From contig JALSOQ010000009.1 in NCBI GenBank assembly GCA_026986375.1, forward strand, positions 62,001-126,000: a stretch of 64,000 bases of DNA. The letters run 5' to 3'. Under the pieces are notes generated by a model that searched no databases, was not told the origin of the DNA, and worked only from the letters and a program-made list of their open reading frames with translations. Made by a program: the position numbers and the translations under genes. Below are positions 54,880 through 64,000 of this stretch, piece by piece; the first letter of the stretch is position 1, and each line of letters begins with the position of its first letter. This DNA comes from Archaeoglobaceae archaeon (GTDB lineage Archaea > Halobacteriota > Archaeoglobi > Archaeoglobales > Archaeoglobaceae).

Positions 54880-56481
54880 ATGCTTACGAGGAGGGAGTTC
54901 GTAAAGTTGGTAGCTTTGGGCTCAGCAAGCCTTCTGTTGGGATGTGCCAAAAAGGAGACTCCAATTCCGACGGAAACTCCGGTAGAAACAGTAACTCCGA
55001 CGAAATACAAGGCTGAATTCGTCTTGGGATACGGAAGGGATCACAGGCTTAAGGGTGGAAAGTGGGGTATAGGGTTCTTCCCCAAGATACACGTTTTGGA
55101 GAGGCTCGTCGAATACGACTTGAAGAACGACGAATACATACCGTGTTTGGCAAAGAGATGGGAGATCGAAAAGGACGGCAAAATAATAACGTTCGAACTG
55201 AATAAGGGAATAAAGTTCTCCGACGGCACGGAACTTAAGGCGGATGCGGTGAAGTTTACGGTGGAGTGGCTCGCAAAAAATCATCCCCTCGGGCAGGAGA
55301 CTTTTGAAAGTGCTGAAGTGGTCGAAGACTACACGGTATCGATAAAATACAAGGAGGAGGGGTTCTTCAACCTCGCAAAGATGGCCGAATTCCACATGAG
55401 TATAATGTCGCCGAAATCGGTTAAGCCCGAGGGGGATCCGAAAGGAAATTTCGTGTGGCCGATAGGATCCGGCTGTTTTAAGGCGGTAGACTATAAGGAG
55501 GAGCAATATGCCATATACGAACCCAACCCATACTGGTTTGAAAGATTTGGATTGAAGCCGAAGTTCAAGAGATTCGTGGTCAAGTTCATAAAGGACGAAG
55601 ACACGAGGGTTATGGCACTAAAGGGCGGGCAGGTCGATGCTATTTCCGACTTCATCCACGGAGGTAGCGACTACACACCGAGAAACCAGTTGAGCGTCTT
55701 AGAAGGTATGGGTTTCAAGGTTTTCAAGAGGAACATACCTCTAACTTGGATAATAGCATTCAACTACAAAAAGGATCCTTTTAACGACGTAAAGCTGAGG
55801 AAGGCGGTAGATTTGGCTATAAACAGAGATGACGTTATAAAGATATTCGACAAGCAGGTTCTTCCAGCAAAGACCCTGTTCATTGAAGATGCTCCGGGAA
55901 TAAAGGAGGCGAAAGCTCAGGGAGTTATATACGAGTTCAAGCCAGATGAGGCGAAGAGGATCGTGGAGGAGAACGGATACAAAGGTTTGAGCGTGGACAT
56001 GATCGTCGATAAGAATCAGAGCGATCAGATTCTCGTTGCCCAACTGATCCAGCAGAAACTGAAGGATATTGGAATAAACGTTAAATTGGAGGTTCTCGAA
56101 ACCGGAGCATACAGACAGAGGAGAGATGCCGGAGAATACGATATGAGACTCTACTACATAGGGGGAACGGACAGAAGGTTCTACCTCAGAATGTTCTGGA
56201 GGTTCTATCCCGGGCAGAAGTGGAGCGCATACGTGAGCGATAGGACAGGAGAGCTCTGCAAGAAGATACTGAAGGAGTTCGATGAGAAGAAGAGGAAGCA
56301 GTATCTCGTTGAGTTCTACAAGGCCATTCACGACGAGCACGGAGTTGTGCCACTCTACTTCGACATAATGACCGCAGTAACTGCGAAGAATGTCGTAGCC
56401 GATTACTATCACATTTTCCACTATCCCAACGGAATCCCGTTTGGAGAGCCCCTCTTCTACTACGTAGGAGTGAGGGCATGA
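54880..56481 (+). CDS. nikA: ABC transporter solute-binding lipoprotein (nickel/peptide family 5)
   Basis: 533 residues. Tat-like start MLTRREFVKLVALGSASLLL followed by a lipobox GC (Cys22) and a Thr/Pro spacer (PTETPVETVTPT). The family 5 fold is clear in LVEYDLKNDEYIPCLAKRWE, KGIKFSDGTELKADAVKFTV and FNDVKLRKAVDLAINRDDVI. It could bind nickel chelates or oligopeptides; the DUF4198 neighbour favours nickel, but specificity residues cannot be judged. Overlaps the permease gene by four bases. Confidence 0.88.
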   Translation: MLTRREFVKLVALGSASLLLGCAKKETPIPTETPVETVTPTKYKAEFVLGYGRDHRLKGGKWGIGFFPKIHVLERLVEYDLKNDEYIPCLAKRWEIEKDGKIITFELNKGIKFSDGTELKADAVKFTVEWLAKNHPLGQETFESAEVVEDYTVSIKYKEEGFFNLAKMAEFHMSIMSPKSVKPEGDPKGNFVWPIGSGCFKAVDYKEEQYAIYEPNPYWFERFGLKPKFKRFVVKFIKDEDTRVMALKGGQVDAISDFIHGGSDYTPRNQLSVLEGMGFKVFKRNIPLTWIIAFNYKKDPFNDVKLRKAVDLAINRDDVIKIFDKQVLPAKTLFIEDAPGIKEAKAQGVIYEFKPDEAKRIVEENGYKGLSVDMIVDKNQSDQILVAQLIQQKLKDIGINVKLEVLETGAYRQRRDAGEYDMRLYYIGGTDRRFYLRMFWRFYPGQKWSAYVSDRTGELCKKILKEFDEKKRKQYLVEFYKAIHDEHGVVPLYFDIMTAVTAKNVVADYYHIFHYPNGIPFGEPLFYYVGVRA

Positions 56482-57413
56482 AGAAATACCTGATCAGGAG
56501 AATACTTCAAATATTTCCCACACTTTTTGGAGTTTCTCTTCTATCCTTTTCCCTCCTATACCTCTTTCCCGGCGATCCTGCGGAGTTCGTCGCTCAAATT
56601 AGATACGGGGTTGAACCTTCTCCTCAGATAGTGGAGAAGGTAAGAAGGGAGTTGGGATTGGACGAGCCCTTTCTAATTCACTACTTCCACTGGCTTACGC
56701 ACGTTCTCAGGGGGGATTTCGGCGTATCTTGGACTGAGGGAGAACCGGTTTCGAAGCTGATAATGCAGAGATTGCCGGCTTCAGCTGAGCTGTTCTTCAC
56801 AACTTTTGCCATATCCGTCGCTTTCGCCATGATCTTGGGAGTTATATCGGCGGTTCGTAAGGATAAGGCTATAGATCACTTCTGCAGAATATTCTCTCTT
56901 TTGGGAATAAGCATTCCAAGTTTCTGGCTCGGACTGATTCTGATATGGATATTCTCCGTCCAATTCCACCTCCTCCCGGCTTTCGGATACGGGGGAATAG
57001 AACATCTAATTCTGCCCGTTCTAACTTGGAGCTTCTCCTTCATGGCGATAAAGACGAGGTTCGTGAGGAGTTGCTTGGTCGAAGCTTTATCGCAGGATTA
57101 CGTGGTAGTCGCCAAAGCTAAGGGTTTGAAGGAGAGAGTCATAGTTTTCAGGCACGCTCTGAGGAACGCTCTGATTCCCATAATAACATACTTCTCCCTC
57201 TCGATCCACCACCTGATAATCGGTTCGATAATGGTCGAAGTCGTCTTCTCTTGGCCCGGCTTGGGTTCTTTGCTCGTCGAATCGGTATTCAAGAGGGACT
57301 TTCCAGTAGTTCAGGCTTTGGTGCTCATTTCGGGAGTCGTGTTCGTCATAGTCAACCTGATCGTGGATCTGCTCTACGCGATTATAGATCCACGAATAAG
57401 ATTCGGTGATTGA
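56478..57413 (+). CDS. nikB: ABC transporter permease, NikB/DppB type
   Basis: 311 residues with six membrane helices. The N-terminal IRRILQIFPTLFGVSLLSFS and DPAEFVAQIRYG, LDEPFLIHYFHWL segments are typical of DppB/NikB. The ATPase-coupling EAA loop is RSCLVEALSQDYVVVAKAKG with ALRNALIPIIT. It pairs with the following permease. Coupled by overlap to the binding-protein gene. Confidence 0.93.
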   Translation: MKKYLIRRILQIFPTLFGVSLLSFSLLYLFPGDPAEFVAQIRYGVEPSPQIVEKVRRELGLDEPFLIHYFHWLTHVLRGDFGVSWTEGEPVSKLIMQRLPASAELFFTTFAISVAFAMILGVISAVRKDKAIDHFCRIFSLLGISIPSFWLGLILIWIFSVQFHLLPAFGYGGIEHLILPVLTWSFSFMAIKTRFVRSCLVEALSQDYVVVAKAKGLKERVIVFRHALRNALIPIITYFSLSIHHLIIGSIMVEVVFSWPGLGSLLVESVFKRDFPVVQALVLISGVVFVIVNLIVDLLYAIIDPRIRFGD

Positions 57414-57414
57414 C

Positions 57415-58263
57415 ATGGAAGTCGTCGCGTTCAGAATGGGAATATTCAGGAATACTCTCTGCACTCTGGGATTGGGGATAATAGTTTTCATAGCCTTGAT
57501 GGGTTTGCTTGCTCCGATAATAGCTGGGGATCCCTACAAGACGAACATGAGCGAAAGGCTAAAGCCTCCAAGCCTTAAGCATCTCTTTGGAACGGATCAG
57601 CTCGGCAGAGACGTTTATTCGAGGATAGTATGGGGGGCAAGGACTACTCTACTCGTAGCTCTGACAATCTCTATTATTTCGATGACGGTAGGCTGTCTTT
57701 TGGGAGCTATAGCCGGATACTTCGGCGGGATTGTTGACGATGTCATCGGAAGAATAATAGACACGTTTTTGGCGATTCCCGAACTCGTTTTTAACATAGC
57801 TCTGGTCGGAATTTTCTGCGTGGCATACGGAACATCGATCTGGAACGTCATTTTGGCAGTTGTTGTTACGAACTGGGTCAGCTACGCGAGGGTTATGAGG
57901 AGCATAGTTCTATCGCTGAAGGAAAGGGAGTTCGTGATATGCGAGAAGGCTTTGGGGGCCGGGGATTGGTATATATTGCTAAGGCACGTCATTCCGAACG
58001 CGTTGGGTCCGATAATAGTTCTGGCAACGCTGAATATGGGTAACGTCATCATGACCATTTCGAGCCTGGGGTTCTTGGGACTGGGAGTTCAGCCTCCCAC
58101 ACCCGAATGGGGTCAGATGATAAACGCGGGAAAGAACTACATAACAACAGCCCCATGGCTAACGTTCTTCCCCGGCCTATTCATAGCCCTGTCCGTTTTG
58201 GGGTTCAACTTGTTGGGCGAAGGATTGCAGGAGGTCATAGGGAGAAAGAGGTTGGTTGAATGA
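57415..58263 (+). CDS. nikC: ABC transporter permease, NikC/DppC type
   Basis: 282 residues from ATG 57415, directly after the nikB stop; a GTG at 57406 would overlap it. HLFGTDQLGRDVYSRIVWGA is the DppC/NikC hallmark. EAA loop RVMRSIVLSLKEREFVICEK with HVIPNALGPIIVLATLNMG. Six helices. A 141-base gap with its own TATA-like element separates it from nikD. Confidence 0.93.
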   Translation: MEVVAFRMGIFRNTLCTLGLGIIVFIALMGLLAPIIAGDPYKTNMSERLKPPSLKHLFGTDQLGRDVYSRIVWGARTTLLVALTISIISMTVGCLLGAIAGYFGGIVDDVIGRIIDTFLAIPELVFNIALVGIFCVAYGTSIWNVILAVVVTNWVSYARVMRSIVLSLKEREFVICEKALGAGDWYILLRHVIPNALGPIIVLATLNMGNVIMTISSLGFLGLGVQPPTPEWGQMINAGKNYITTAPWLTFFPGLFIALSVLGFNLLGEGLQEVIGRKRLVE

Positions 58264-58350
58264 AAAGGCTTATCGAACGAATGCCAAACTCCGTTATACC
58301 GATGAGGATCGGGTCACTGGCTGAGGTGTGATGATCGGGCTGTAACCGAG

Positions 58351-58363
58351 GTTTAATATATAA
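58351..58363 (+). promoter_or_regulatory. Internal promoter candidate before nikD
   Basis: GTTTAATATATAA within the 141-base gap between the second permease and the first ATPase, about 42 bases before the nikD ATG. It suggests the ATPase genes can be transcribed separately. Confidence 0.45.
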
Positions 58364-58404
58364 CTATCGATAAATATTAATTATTCGCAATTTGATTTAA
58401 CTCC

Positions 58405-59328
58405 ATGCTAAAAGTTGAAGAATTGAGAGTCCACTTCAGAACCGAATTTGGAGTCGTTAGGGCTGTGGATGGAGTGAGCTTCGAAGTTGAAAGGGGAGAG
58501 AAGTTCACGCTAATAGGGGAGAGCGGTAGCGGGAAATCAGTTTTAGCCCAATCAATTCTCAGACTCCTCCCCAAGAACGCCTACGTGAGCGGTAGAATAA
58601 TATTCGAAGGCAGAAATCTGCTCGAACTTGGAGAGGAGGAGATGAGGAGGATAAGGGGGAGGAAGATAGCCTGGATTCCTCAGAGCCAGAGTTCTCTAAA
58701 TCCCGTTCTTACCGTCGGATTACAGTGTGCGGAACCGGTTATGGAGCACTTCAAAACTGACAAAAAATCAGCTCTGCTGAAGGTTGCAAGGATGTTCGAG
58801 TTCTTCGGAATGGGAAGAGGTAGGATCTCCGACTACCCCCACCAGTTCAGCGGTGGGATGAGGCAGAGGGTTCTCGTAGCAATGGGAATCTCGGCTGATC
58901 CGGAATTTCTCATAGCTGACGAACCGACTAAGGGATTGGATGCCTCTAAGAGGAAGAACATAGCGGAGCTGTTCGAGAAAATCGACAAAACCATGCTTAT
59001 AATAACTCACGACTTGGAATTCGCGGAACGGGTTTCCGACAGAATCGCTGTTATGTATTGCGGGGAAGTGGTGGAAATATCTCCGGCGAAAGAGTTCTTC
59101 AGGGAACCTCTCCATCCATATTCCAAAGGTTTGCTCGAATCCCTTCCTTCGAGGGGATTAAAGCCTATAATAGGATTTCAGCCGAGCATGATAAACCCTC
59201 CAAGTGGTTGCCGTTTTAGGGAGAGGTGCGAGTTCGCTAAAAAGATATGCGAAAGAGCACCGCCGGAATCGATCGTGGATGGAAGGATCGTGAGGTGCTG
59301 GATGTATGCTGAGAGGGGTTGGGCTTAG
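58405..59328 (+). CDS. nikD: ABC transporter ATPase, NikD/DppD type
   Basis: 307 residues. Walker A GESGSGKSVLAQ, Q-loop WIPQSQSSLNP, signature FSGGMRQRVLVAMG, Walker B FLIADEPTKGLDA and switch ITHDLEFAE. The C-terminal oligopeptide/nickel extension has GCRFRERCEFAKKICE, the cysteine-containing Opp-type motif. It overlaps nikE by 23 bases. Confidence 0.93.
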   Translation: MLKVEELRVHFRTEFGVVRAVDGVSFEVERGEKFTLIGESGSGKSVLAQSILRLLPKNAYVSGRIIFEGRNLLELGEEEMRRIRGRKIAWIPQSQSSLNPVLTVGLQCAEPVMEHFKTDKKSALLKVARMFEFFGMGRGRISDYPHQFSGGMRQRVLVAMGISADPEFLIADEPTKGLDASKRKNIAELFEKIDKTMLIITHDLEFAERVSDRIAVMYCGEVVEISPAKEFFREPLHPYSKGLLESLPSRGLKPIIGFQPSMINPPSGCRFRERCEFAKKICERAPPESIVDGRIVRCWMYAERGWA

Positions 59329-60013
59329 GAAGGTATTCAAGACTGGGCTTTTTGGAGGGAAGAGGATCGTTGCCGTGGACGGTGTAAGCATAGAGATAGA
59401 AGAGGGAGAGACCGTCGCATTGGTGGGCGAAAGCGGTAGCGGGAAATCCACGCTCGGAAGGATACTCCTGATGCTTATCAGACCGGATGAGGGGAAGGTT
59501 TTCTTTGACGGAATCGATCTGACGAAGCTCAGGGGGAAAGAGCTTAAGAGGGTGAGGATTAAGATGCAGTTGATCCCTCAGAATCCAGAGGAAGCTTTGG
59601 ATCCGAGGTGGAGGATCTACGATAGCATTGCTGAGCCCTTGAGGATCCACAAACTCGTCGATAAGTCGGAAGAGGAGGACAGGATTTTAGAACTGGTTAA
59701 AGCCGTAGGGCTTAAAGAGGAACATCTCACCAGATATCCTTGGCAGTTGAGCGGTGGAGAACTTCAGAGGGCCGTAATCGCGAGAGCTTTAGCTTTGAAT
59801 CCTAGGTTCATCGTATGTGACGAGCCTACTTCGATGCTCGACCTTTCCACTCAAGCTTCGATCGTCAGGTTGCTCATGAAGTTTCAGAAGATGTTCGGCA
59901 TCTCCTACCTCTTCATAACTCACGACTTGGAACTCGCGAAGGTTGTGGCGGATAGAATTCTTATCATGCGTTCGGGTAAGATTGTAGCCCGCCGTGTGGA
60001 ATCCCCCTCATGA
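59306..60013 (+). CDS. nikE: ABC transporter ATPase, NikE/DppF type
   Basis: 235 residues. Walker A GESGSGKSTLGR, Q-loop LIPQNPEEALDPR, signature LSGGELQRAVIARA, Walker B FIVCDEPTSMLD, switch ITHDLELAK. It lacks the Opp-type C-terminal cysteine extension of its partner and ends soon after the ABC domain at GKIVARRVESPS. The final codons form one side of a strong hairpin (59987-60040). Last gene of the transporter operon. Confidence 0.92.
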   Translation: MLRGVGLRKVFKTGLFGGKRIVAVDGVSIEIEEGETVALVGESGSGKSTLGRILLMLIRPDEGKVFFDGIDLTKLRGKELKRVRIKMQLIPQNPEEALDPRWRIYDSIAEPLRIHKLVDKSEEEDRILELVKAVGLKEEHLTRYPWQLSGGELQRAVIARALALNPRFIVCDEPTSMLDLSTQASIVRLLMKFQKMFGISYLFITHDLELAKVVADRILIMRSGKIVARRVESPS

Positions 60014-60040
60014 TTTTCGGGGGACGCATGGCTGGCGGGC
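59987..60040 (+). repeat. Nested inverted repeat at end of nikE
   Basis: An outer perfect stem GCCCGCC / GGCGGGC (59987-59993 with 60034-60040) encloses an inner stem TCCCCC / GGGGGA (60002-60007 with 60019-60024). The terminal loop is 11 bases, with internal loops of 8 and 9 bases. The nikE stop codon sits in the terminal loop. It is G/C-rich in an otherwise A/T-balanced region and no T run follows, so it is not a standard terminator. Could stabilise the mRNA 3' end or be a protein or ligand site. Confidence 0.6.
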
Positions 60041-60072
60041 CTGGAAGGAATACGTTCGGAAGTTTAAAAAGA

Positions 60073-60615
60073 TTACCTTCTCTTGGACTCTCCGTGGATT
60101 AGGGCGGAAGCTACGAGGTGTGCAATTCTTAGGGGTTCTGGAACCTTTCCCTTCAACCTCGACGCCCTTATGAAGGTCTTGGCATCGTTAAGCTCACATC
60201 CCGCCAACTGAACAAAGAGCCCTTCCGCCCTTAGAATTTCTCCCGCTTTCTTAATCGTTTCGAGCCTTCTCTCGAATCCGTCCAAATTCCTGAGTGCTTT
60301 CTCTATCTCTTCAAAGTTGGGCATTCTTCTCATTACCACCACCACGGGAATTCCAGTCCTCTCGTTTATCTCCTTCACATCCGCAACGTTGAAACCGGCG
60401 AACGTTACCCCGTCCAAGAATATGCACTTTATTTGAACTCCGAACCTCGAACCCTTCACGAGCTTCACTATCTTTTCGGTAACGTCGAATCCGTCCACCT
60501 CTATCTCGTCTATTAGAAAACCTTCCACGTAAGTTCCTGCCGTAACGCATCCGACGATGAACGCCTTATTCCTGCAAAATCCGTCGTCGAATCCGACGAA
60601 TCTCCAGACCTTCAC
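60073..60615 (-). CDS. DUF99 family protein (endonuclease V-like fold)
   Basis: 180 residues. VGFDDGFCRNKAFIVGCVTA, LIDEIEVDGFD and IFLDGVTFAGFNV supply the acidic pattern shared with endonuclease V, and MRRMPNFEEIEKAL follows. UPF0215/DUF99 proteins are archaeal; activity is not established for most. Its 5' end faces the divergent rpoE' gene across 73 bases with A/T-rich promoter sequence. Confidence 0.85.
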   Translation of the reverse strand: MKVWRFVGFDDGFCRNKAFIVGCVTAGTYVEGFLIDEIEVDGFDVTEKIVKLVKGSRFGVQIKCIFLDGVTFAGFNVADVKEINERTGIPVVVVMRRMPNFEEIEKALRNLDGFERRLETIKKAGEILRAEGLFVQLAGCELNDAKTFIRASRLKGKVPEPLRIAHLVASALIHGESKRR

Positions 60616-60688
60616 TTAGAAAAGTTTAAAAGCTGAGTTAAATTTATATTTTCTCGGCTTTCTGCAGTTTTTACTTTCGGTGATGCTC

Positions 60689-61252
60689 ATGTACGTTCGC
60701 CTGAAGATTAAGGATACGGTTAGAGTCCCTCCGCAAAGGCTGGGGGAGGACATAGAGGAGGTAATTAGAGATCTCCTCTGGGAGCAGTTTGAGGGAAGGC
60801 TCGACAGGGAATACGGAATGATCATAGGAATAGAGAGCATAGACAGCATAGGGGAAGGGAAGATTATAGAGGGGGATGGAGGAGTTTACTTCGACGTCGA
60901 ATTCACCGCCATAGGTTTCAAGCCGATGATGCAGGAGGTCGTGGAGGGTGAAGTGGTGGAGGTAGTCGAATTCGGTGCTTTCGTTTCCATAGGACCTTTC
61001 GACGCCCTACTGCATAGGAGTCAGATAATGGACGATTACATAGTTTACGACGAGAAGAACAAACGTCTGATAGGAAAGGAGACTAAGAGGACTATAGAGG
61101 AGGGAGATCTGGTCAGGGCGAGGATCGTCGCTTTGAGCCTCAAGGAGAGGGAGCCGGCAAAGAGCAAAATCGGTCTGACAATGAGACAGCCTTGGCTCGG
61201 GAACCTCAAGTGGATAGAGGATGAGATAAAGAAGCTTGAGGAGCACAGGTGA
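60689..61252 (+). CDS. rpoE1: RNA polymerase subunit E' (Rpo7)
   Basis: 187 residues from ATG 60689, preceded by GGTGATG; an in-frame GTG at 60680 is upstream. MYVRLKIKDTVRVPPQRLGE opens the RNP domain; the S1 domain contains GEVVEVVEFGAFVSIGPFDA then LLHRSQIMDD. With subunit F it forms the polymerase stalk that binds nascent RNA. It overlaps the spt4 region by a few bases. Confidence 0.95.
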   Translation: MYVRLKIKDTVRVPPQRLGEDIEEVIRDLLWEQFEGRLDREYGMIIGIESIDSIGEGKIIEGDGGVYFDVEFTAIGFKPMMQEVVEGEVVEVVEFGAFVSIGPFDALLHRSQIMDDYIVYDEKNKRLIGKETKRTIEEGDLVRARIVALSLKEREPAKSKIGLTMRQPWLGNLKWIEDEIKKLEEHR

Positions 61253-61257
61253 GTGGA

Positions 61258-61446
61258 ATGGCGGAACTCGCGTGCAGGAAGTGCAGGTTCATAAACATAG
61301 ATTCGGAAGTGTGCAAGAACTGCGGTAGCACAGACTTGACGAAGGAGTGGTATGGATACGTCGTGATAATAGATCCCGAGAGGAGCGAGATAGCCAAAAG
61401 GCTGGGAATAAAGACGCCGGGAAAGTATGCGTTAAAAGTGGGATGA
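61258..61446 (+). CDS. spt4: Transcription elongation factor Spt4 (RpoE'')
   Basis: 62 residues from ATG 61258 (AGGTGAG upstream); GTG 61249 would add three residues. Zinc ribbon ACRKC...CKNCG, then LTKEWYGYVVIIDPERSEIA, the Spt4 signature. With Spt5/NusG it clamps RNA polymerase for processive elongation. The gene follows rpoE' as in most Euryarchaeota. Confidence 0.95.
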   Translation: MAELACRKCRFINIDSEVCKNCGSTDLTKEWYGYVVIIDPERSEIAKRLGIKTPGKYALKVG

Positions 61447-61447
61447 T

Positions 61448-62026
61448 ATGTTGAGGATTACGGAGGAGCTCAGGAAACTCTTGGCACAGCCGCAGGGAAA
61501 ACTTTACGAGGGGGAGGGTGTAGATCCTATAAGGAACGCTTTAAAAAATCGCGATTTCAAGATTTTAGCTTGCGTTGGTGATATAGTCACATACTACACC
61601 TTCAAGGCCAATTTTGATCCGGACGTGGTCGTTTTGGACGGGAGAACCGTTAGAAGGGAACTGAACGGAGCTATCGCCAAAGAAATAGGTGAATTTACGG
61701 GGAGTTACGAAGTCCTATCGGCAGAGAATCCGGCGGGGCACGTAACCGAAGACCTCGTGGAGAAGATATTTAAAGCGGTAAAAATGGCGGAGCGTGGGAG
61801 GAGGGTAAAGGTGGTGGTTAGGGGAGAGGAGGATTTGGCCGTAATACCCCTCGCCCTTATCCTTCCAAAAGGCTCTTTAATCGTTTACGGTCAACCGGGG
61901 AAGGGTGTAGTTGCGGTGGATGTTGACGGGAGTAGGAAGAGGGAGATGTTCGAAATAATCCTGAGGATGGAGAATTTGGGAGGGAGGACTCTTGACAAGC
62001 TTGGGAGGTGGTGTCATGGAGATTAG
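61448..62026 (+). CDS. GTP-dependent dephospho-CoA kinase (DUF359)
   Basis: 192 residues. GDIVTYYTFKANFDPDVVVL, DGRTVRRE, NPAGHVTEDLVEKIFKAV and VVVRGEEDLAVIPLALILPK, then VVYGQPGKGVV-like IVYGQPGKGVVAVDVD, are the DUF359 motifs. It phosphorylates dephospho-CoA using GTP, the final step of archaeal CoA synthesis. It lies one base after spt4, in the conserved cluster spt4-DUF359-rps24e-rps27ae. Overlaps rps24e by 11 bases. Confidence 0.93.
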   Translation: MLRITEELRKLLAQPQGKLYEGEGVDPIRNALKNRDFKILACVGDIVTYYTFKANFDPDVVVLDGRTVRRELNGAIAKEIGEFTGSYEVLSAENPAGHVTEDLVEKIFKAVKMAERGRRVKVVVRGEEDLAVIPLALILPKGSLIVYGQPGKGVVAVDVDGSRKREMFEIILRMENLGGRTLDKLGRWCHGD

Positions 62027-62327
62027 GGTAGAGAGCGAGAGATACAATCCGTTGCTGAAGAGGAAGGAACTGCACCTGAGGGTTATATACTGGGGAGAGG
62101 GAGCGACGCCTACGAGGCAGGAGGTTAGGGAAAAGCTGGCGGGACTCTTCAACGCGGAGCTCGACAGGATAGTGGTTCACTACATAAAGCCCGAGTTCGG
62201 AAAGCAGGAGGCGAAGTGCTACGCGAAGATTTACGACACTCCCGAAGATCTGATGAGCATAGAGGAGGATCACATAATAAGGAGGAACTTCGGTGGAGGA
62301 GAAGAGGAGAGCGAGGAGGGTGAGTGA
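62016..62327 (+). CDS. rps24e: Ribosomal protein eS24
   Basis: 103 residues from ATG 62016, preceded by GGGAGGTGG; an earlier start at 61992 would run further into the kinase gene. NPLLKRKELHLRVIYWGEGA followed by TPTRQEVREKLAGL is the S24e core. The C-terminus ends in a Glu-rich tail. Archaeal/eukaryotic small-subunit protein. Confidence 0.95.
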   Translation: MEIRVESERYNPLLKRKELHLRVIYWGEGATPTRQEVREKLAGLFNAELDRIVVHYIKPEFGKQEAKCYAKIYDTPEDLMSIEEDHIIRRNFGGGEEESEEGE

Positions 62328-62330
62328 AGT

Positions 62331-62501
62331 ATGGCGAAGGGTGCGGAATGCGTTTCGAGGTTTTACGAGATAAAGGGGGATAAGGTCGTAAGGAAGAGGA
62401 AGTTCTGCCCGAGATGCGGTGAGGGAGTTTTTCTGGCGGAGCATCCCGACAGGAGGACTTGCGGAAAGTGCGGATACACCGAATTCAAGAAGAAGGGTTA
62501 G
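62331..62501 (+). CDS. rps27ae: Ribosomal protein eS31 (S27ae)
   Basis: A 56-residue zinc-ribbon protein, easily missed because of its size. Cysteines 26, 29, 44 and 47 (CPRCG...CGKCG) bind zinc, between the basic N-terminus VVRKRKF and the tail YTEFKKKG. It follows rps24e by three bases with GGTGAGTGA as ribosome-binding site. In eukaryotes the same protein is fused to ubiquitin; here it stands alone. Confidence 0.96.
   Translation: MAKGAECVSRFYEIKGDKVVRKRKFCPRCGEGVFLAEHPDRRTCGKCGYTEFKKKG

Positions 62502-64000
<1,499 letters not shown>

Overview
This 64 kb window is an archaeal chromosome segment, most probably from the Archaeoglobi (an Archaeoglobus, Geoglobus or Ferroglobus relative; the genus cannot be fixed by reading alone). 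The evidence is archaeal RNA polymerase with a split B subunit (rpoB'' and rpoB'), aEF-2 with a diphthamide-type histidine, an unlinked 5S rRNA gene, type III RuBisCO, the futalosine menaquinone enzyme MqnE, the siroheme-dependent heme enzyme AhbC, an archaellum operon, and TTTAAATA-type promoters with GGTGA/GGAGGTG Shine-Dalgarno sites.

Layout. 0-2.5 kb: a truncated molybdate-binding (MoeA-type) domain, thiC, tRNA-Leu(CAG), tRNA-Phe(GAA) and 5S rRNA. 2.5-6.8 kb: an orphan membrane protein, a long coiled-coil protein, then a K+ channel-Toprim-ahbC cluster. 6.9-9.2 kb: aIF2-gamma with a Fcf1-like PIN gene, then two decayed genes (an HxlR-type regulator and a nucleotide-sugar epimerase), then sir2. 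10-24.3 kb: a long minus-strand information operon, read from high to low coordinates as rpoH, rpoB'', rpoB', rpoA' (with intein), rpoA'' (with intein), rpl30e, nusA-like, rps12, rps7, EF-2. tRNA-Lys(TTT) lies just upstream. 24.5-30.8 kb: a complete tryptophan operon, trpCDEG-orf-FBA, containing one unrecognised 85-residue ORF. 31-37.9 kb: an archaellum operon (one archaellin, then arlC, arlD/E, F, G, H, I, J), followed by a winged-helix regulator and a methyltransferase. 39-41.7 kb: type III RuBisCO, a small protein with pth2, and cyanase.

41.7-44 kb is a degraded island: a broken secreted PGF-CTERM-like protein, a remnant of a DUF7768-like gene, and a hicB/hicA toxin-antitoxin pair whose toxin carries a 4-base frameshift near its end. 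44-47 kb: nob1, gfcR, a GT2 glycosyltransferase and mqnE. 47-54 kb: pdxST, truA, aIF1, HD hydrolase, DUF429, nreA, hydrolase and methyltransferase genes. 54.2-60 kb: a five-gene nickel/peptide-type ABC importer preceded by a DUF4198 protein. 60-64 kb: DUF99, then rpoE', spt4, the dephospho-CoA kinase gene, rps24e, rps27ae, kae1 and an S4-domain methyltransferase that runs off the window.

Most genes are ordinary housekeeping. The points of greatest interest are two inteins interrupting both halves of the RNA polymerase largest subunit at catalytic sites, the unknown ORF inside the trp operon, the two patches of gene decay, and a long nested hairpin overlapping the end of the last ABC transporter gene. 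I did not find a convincing novel defence or mobile system.
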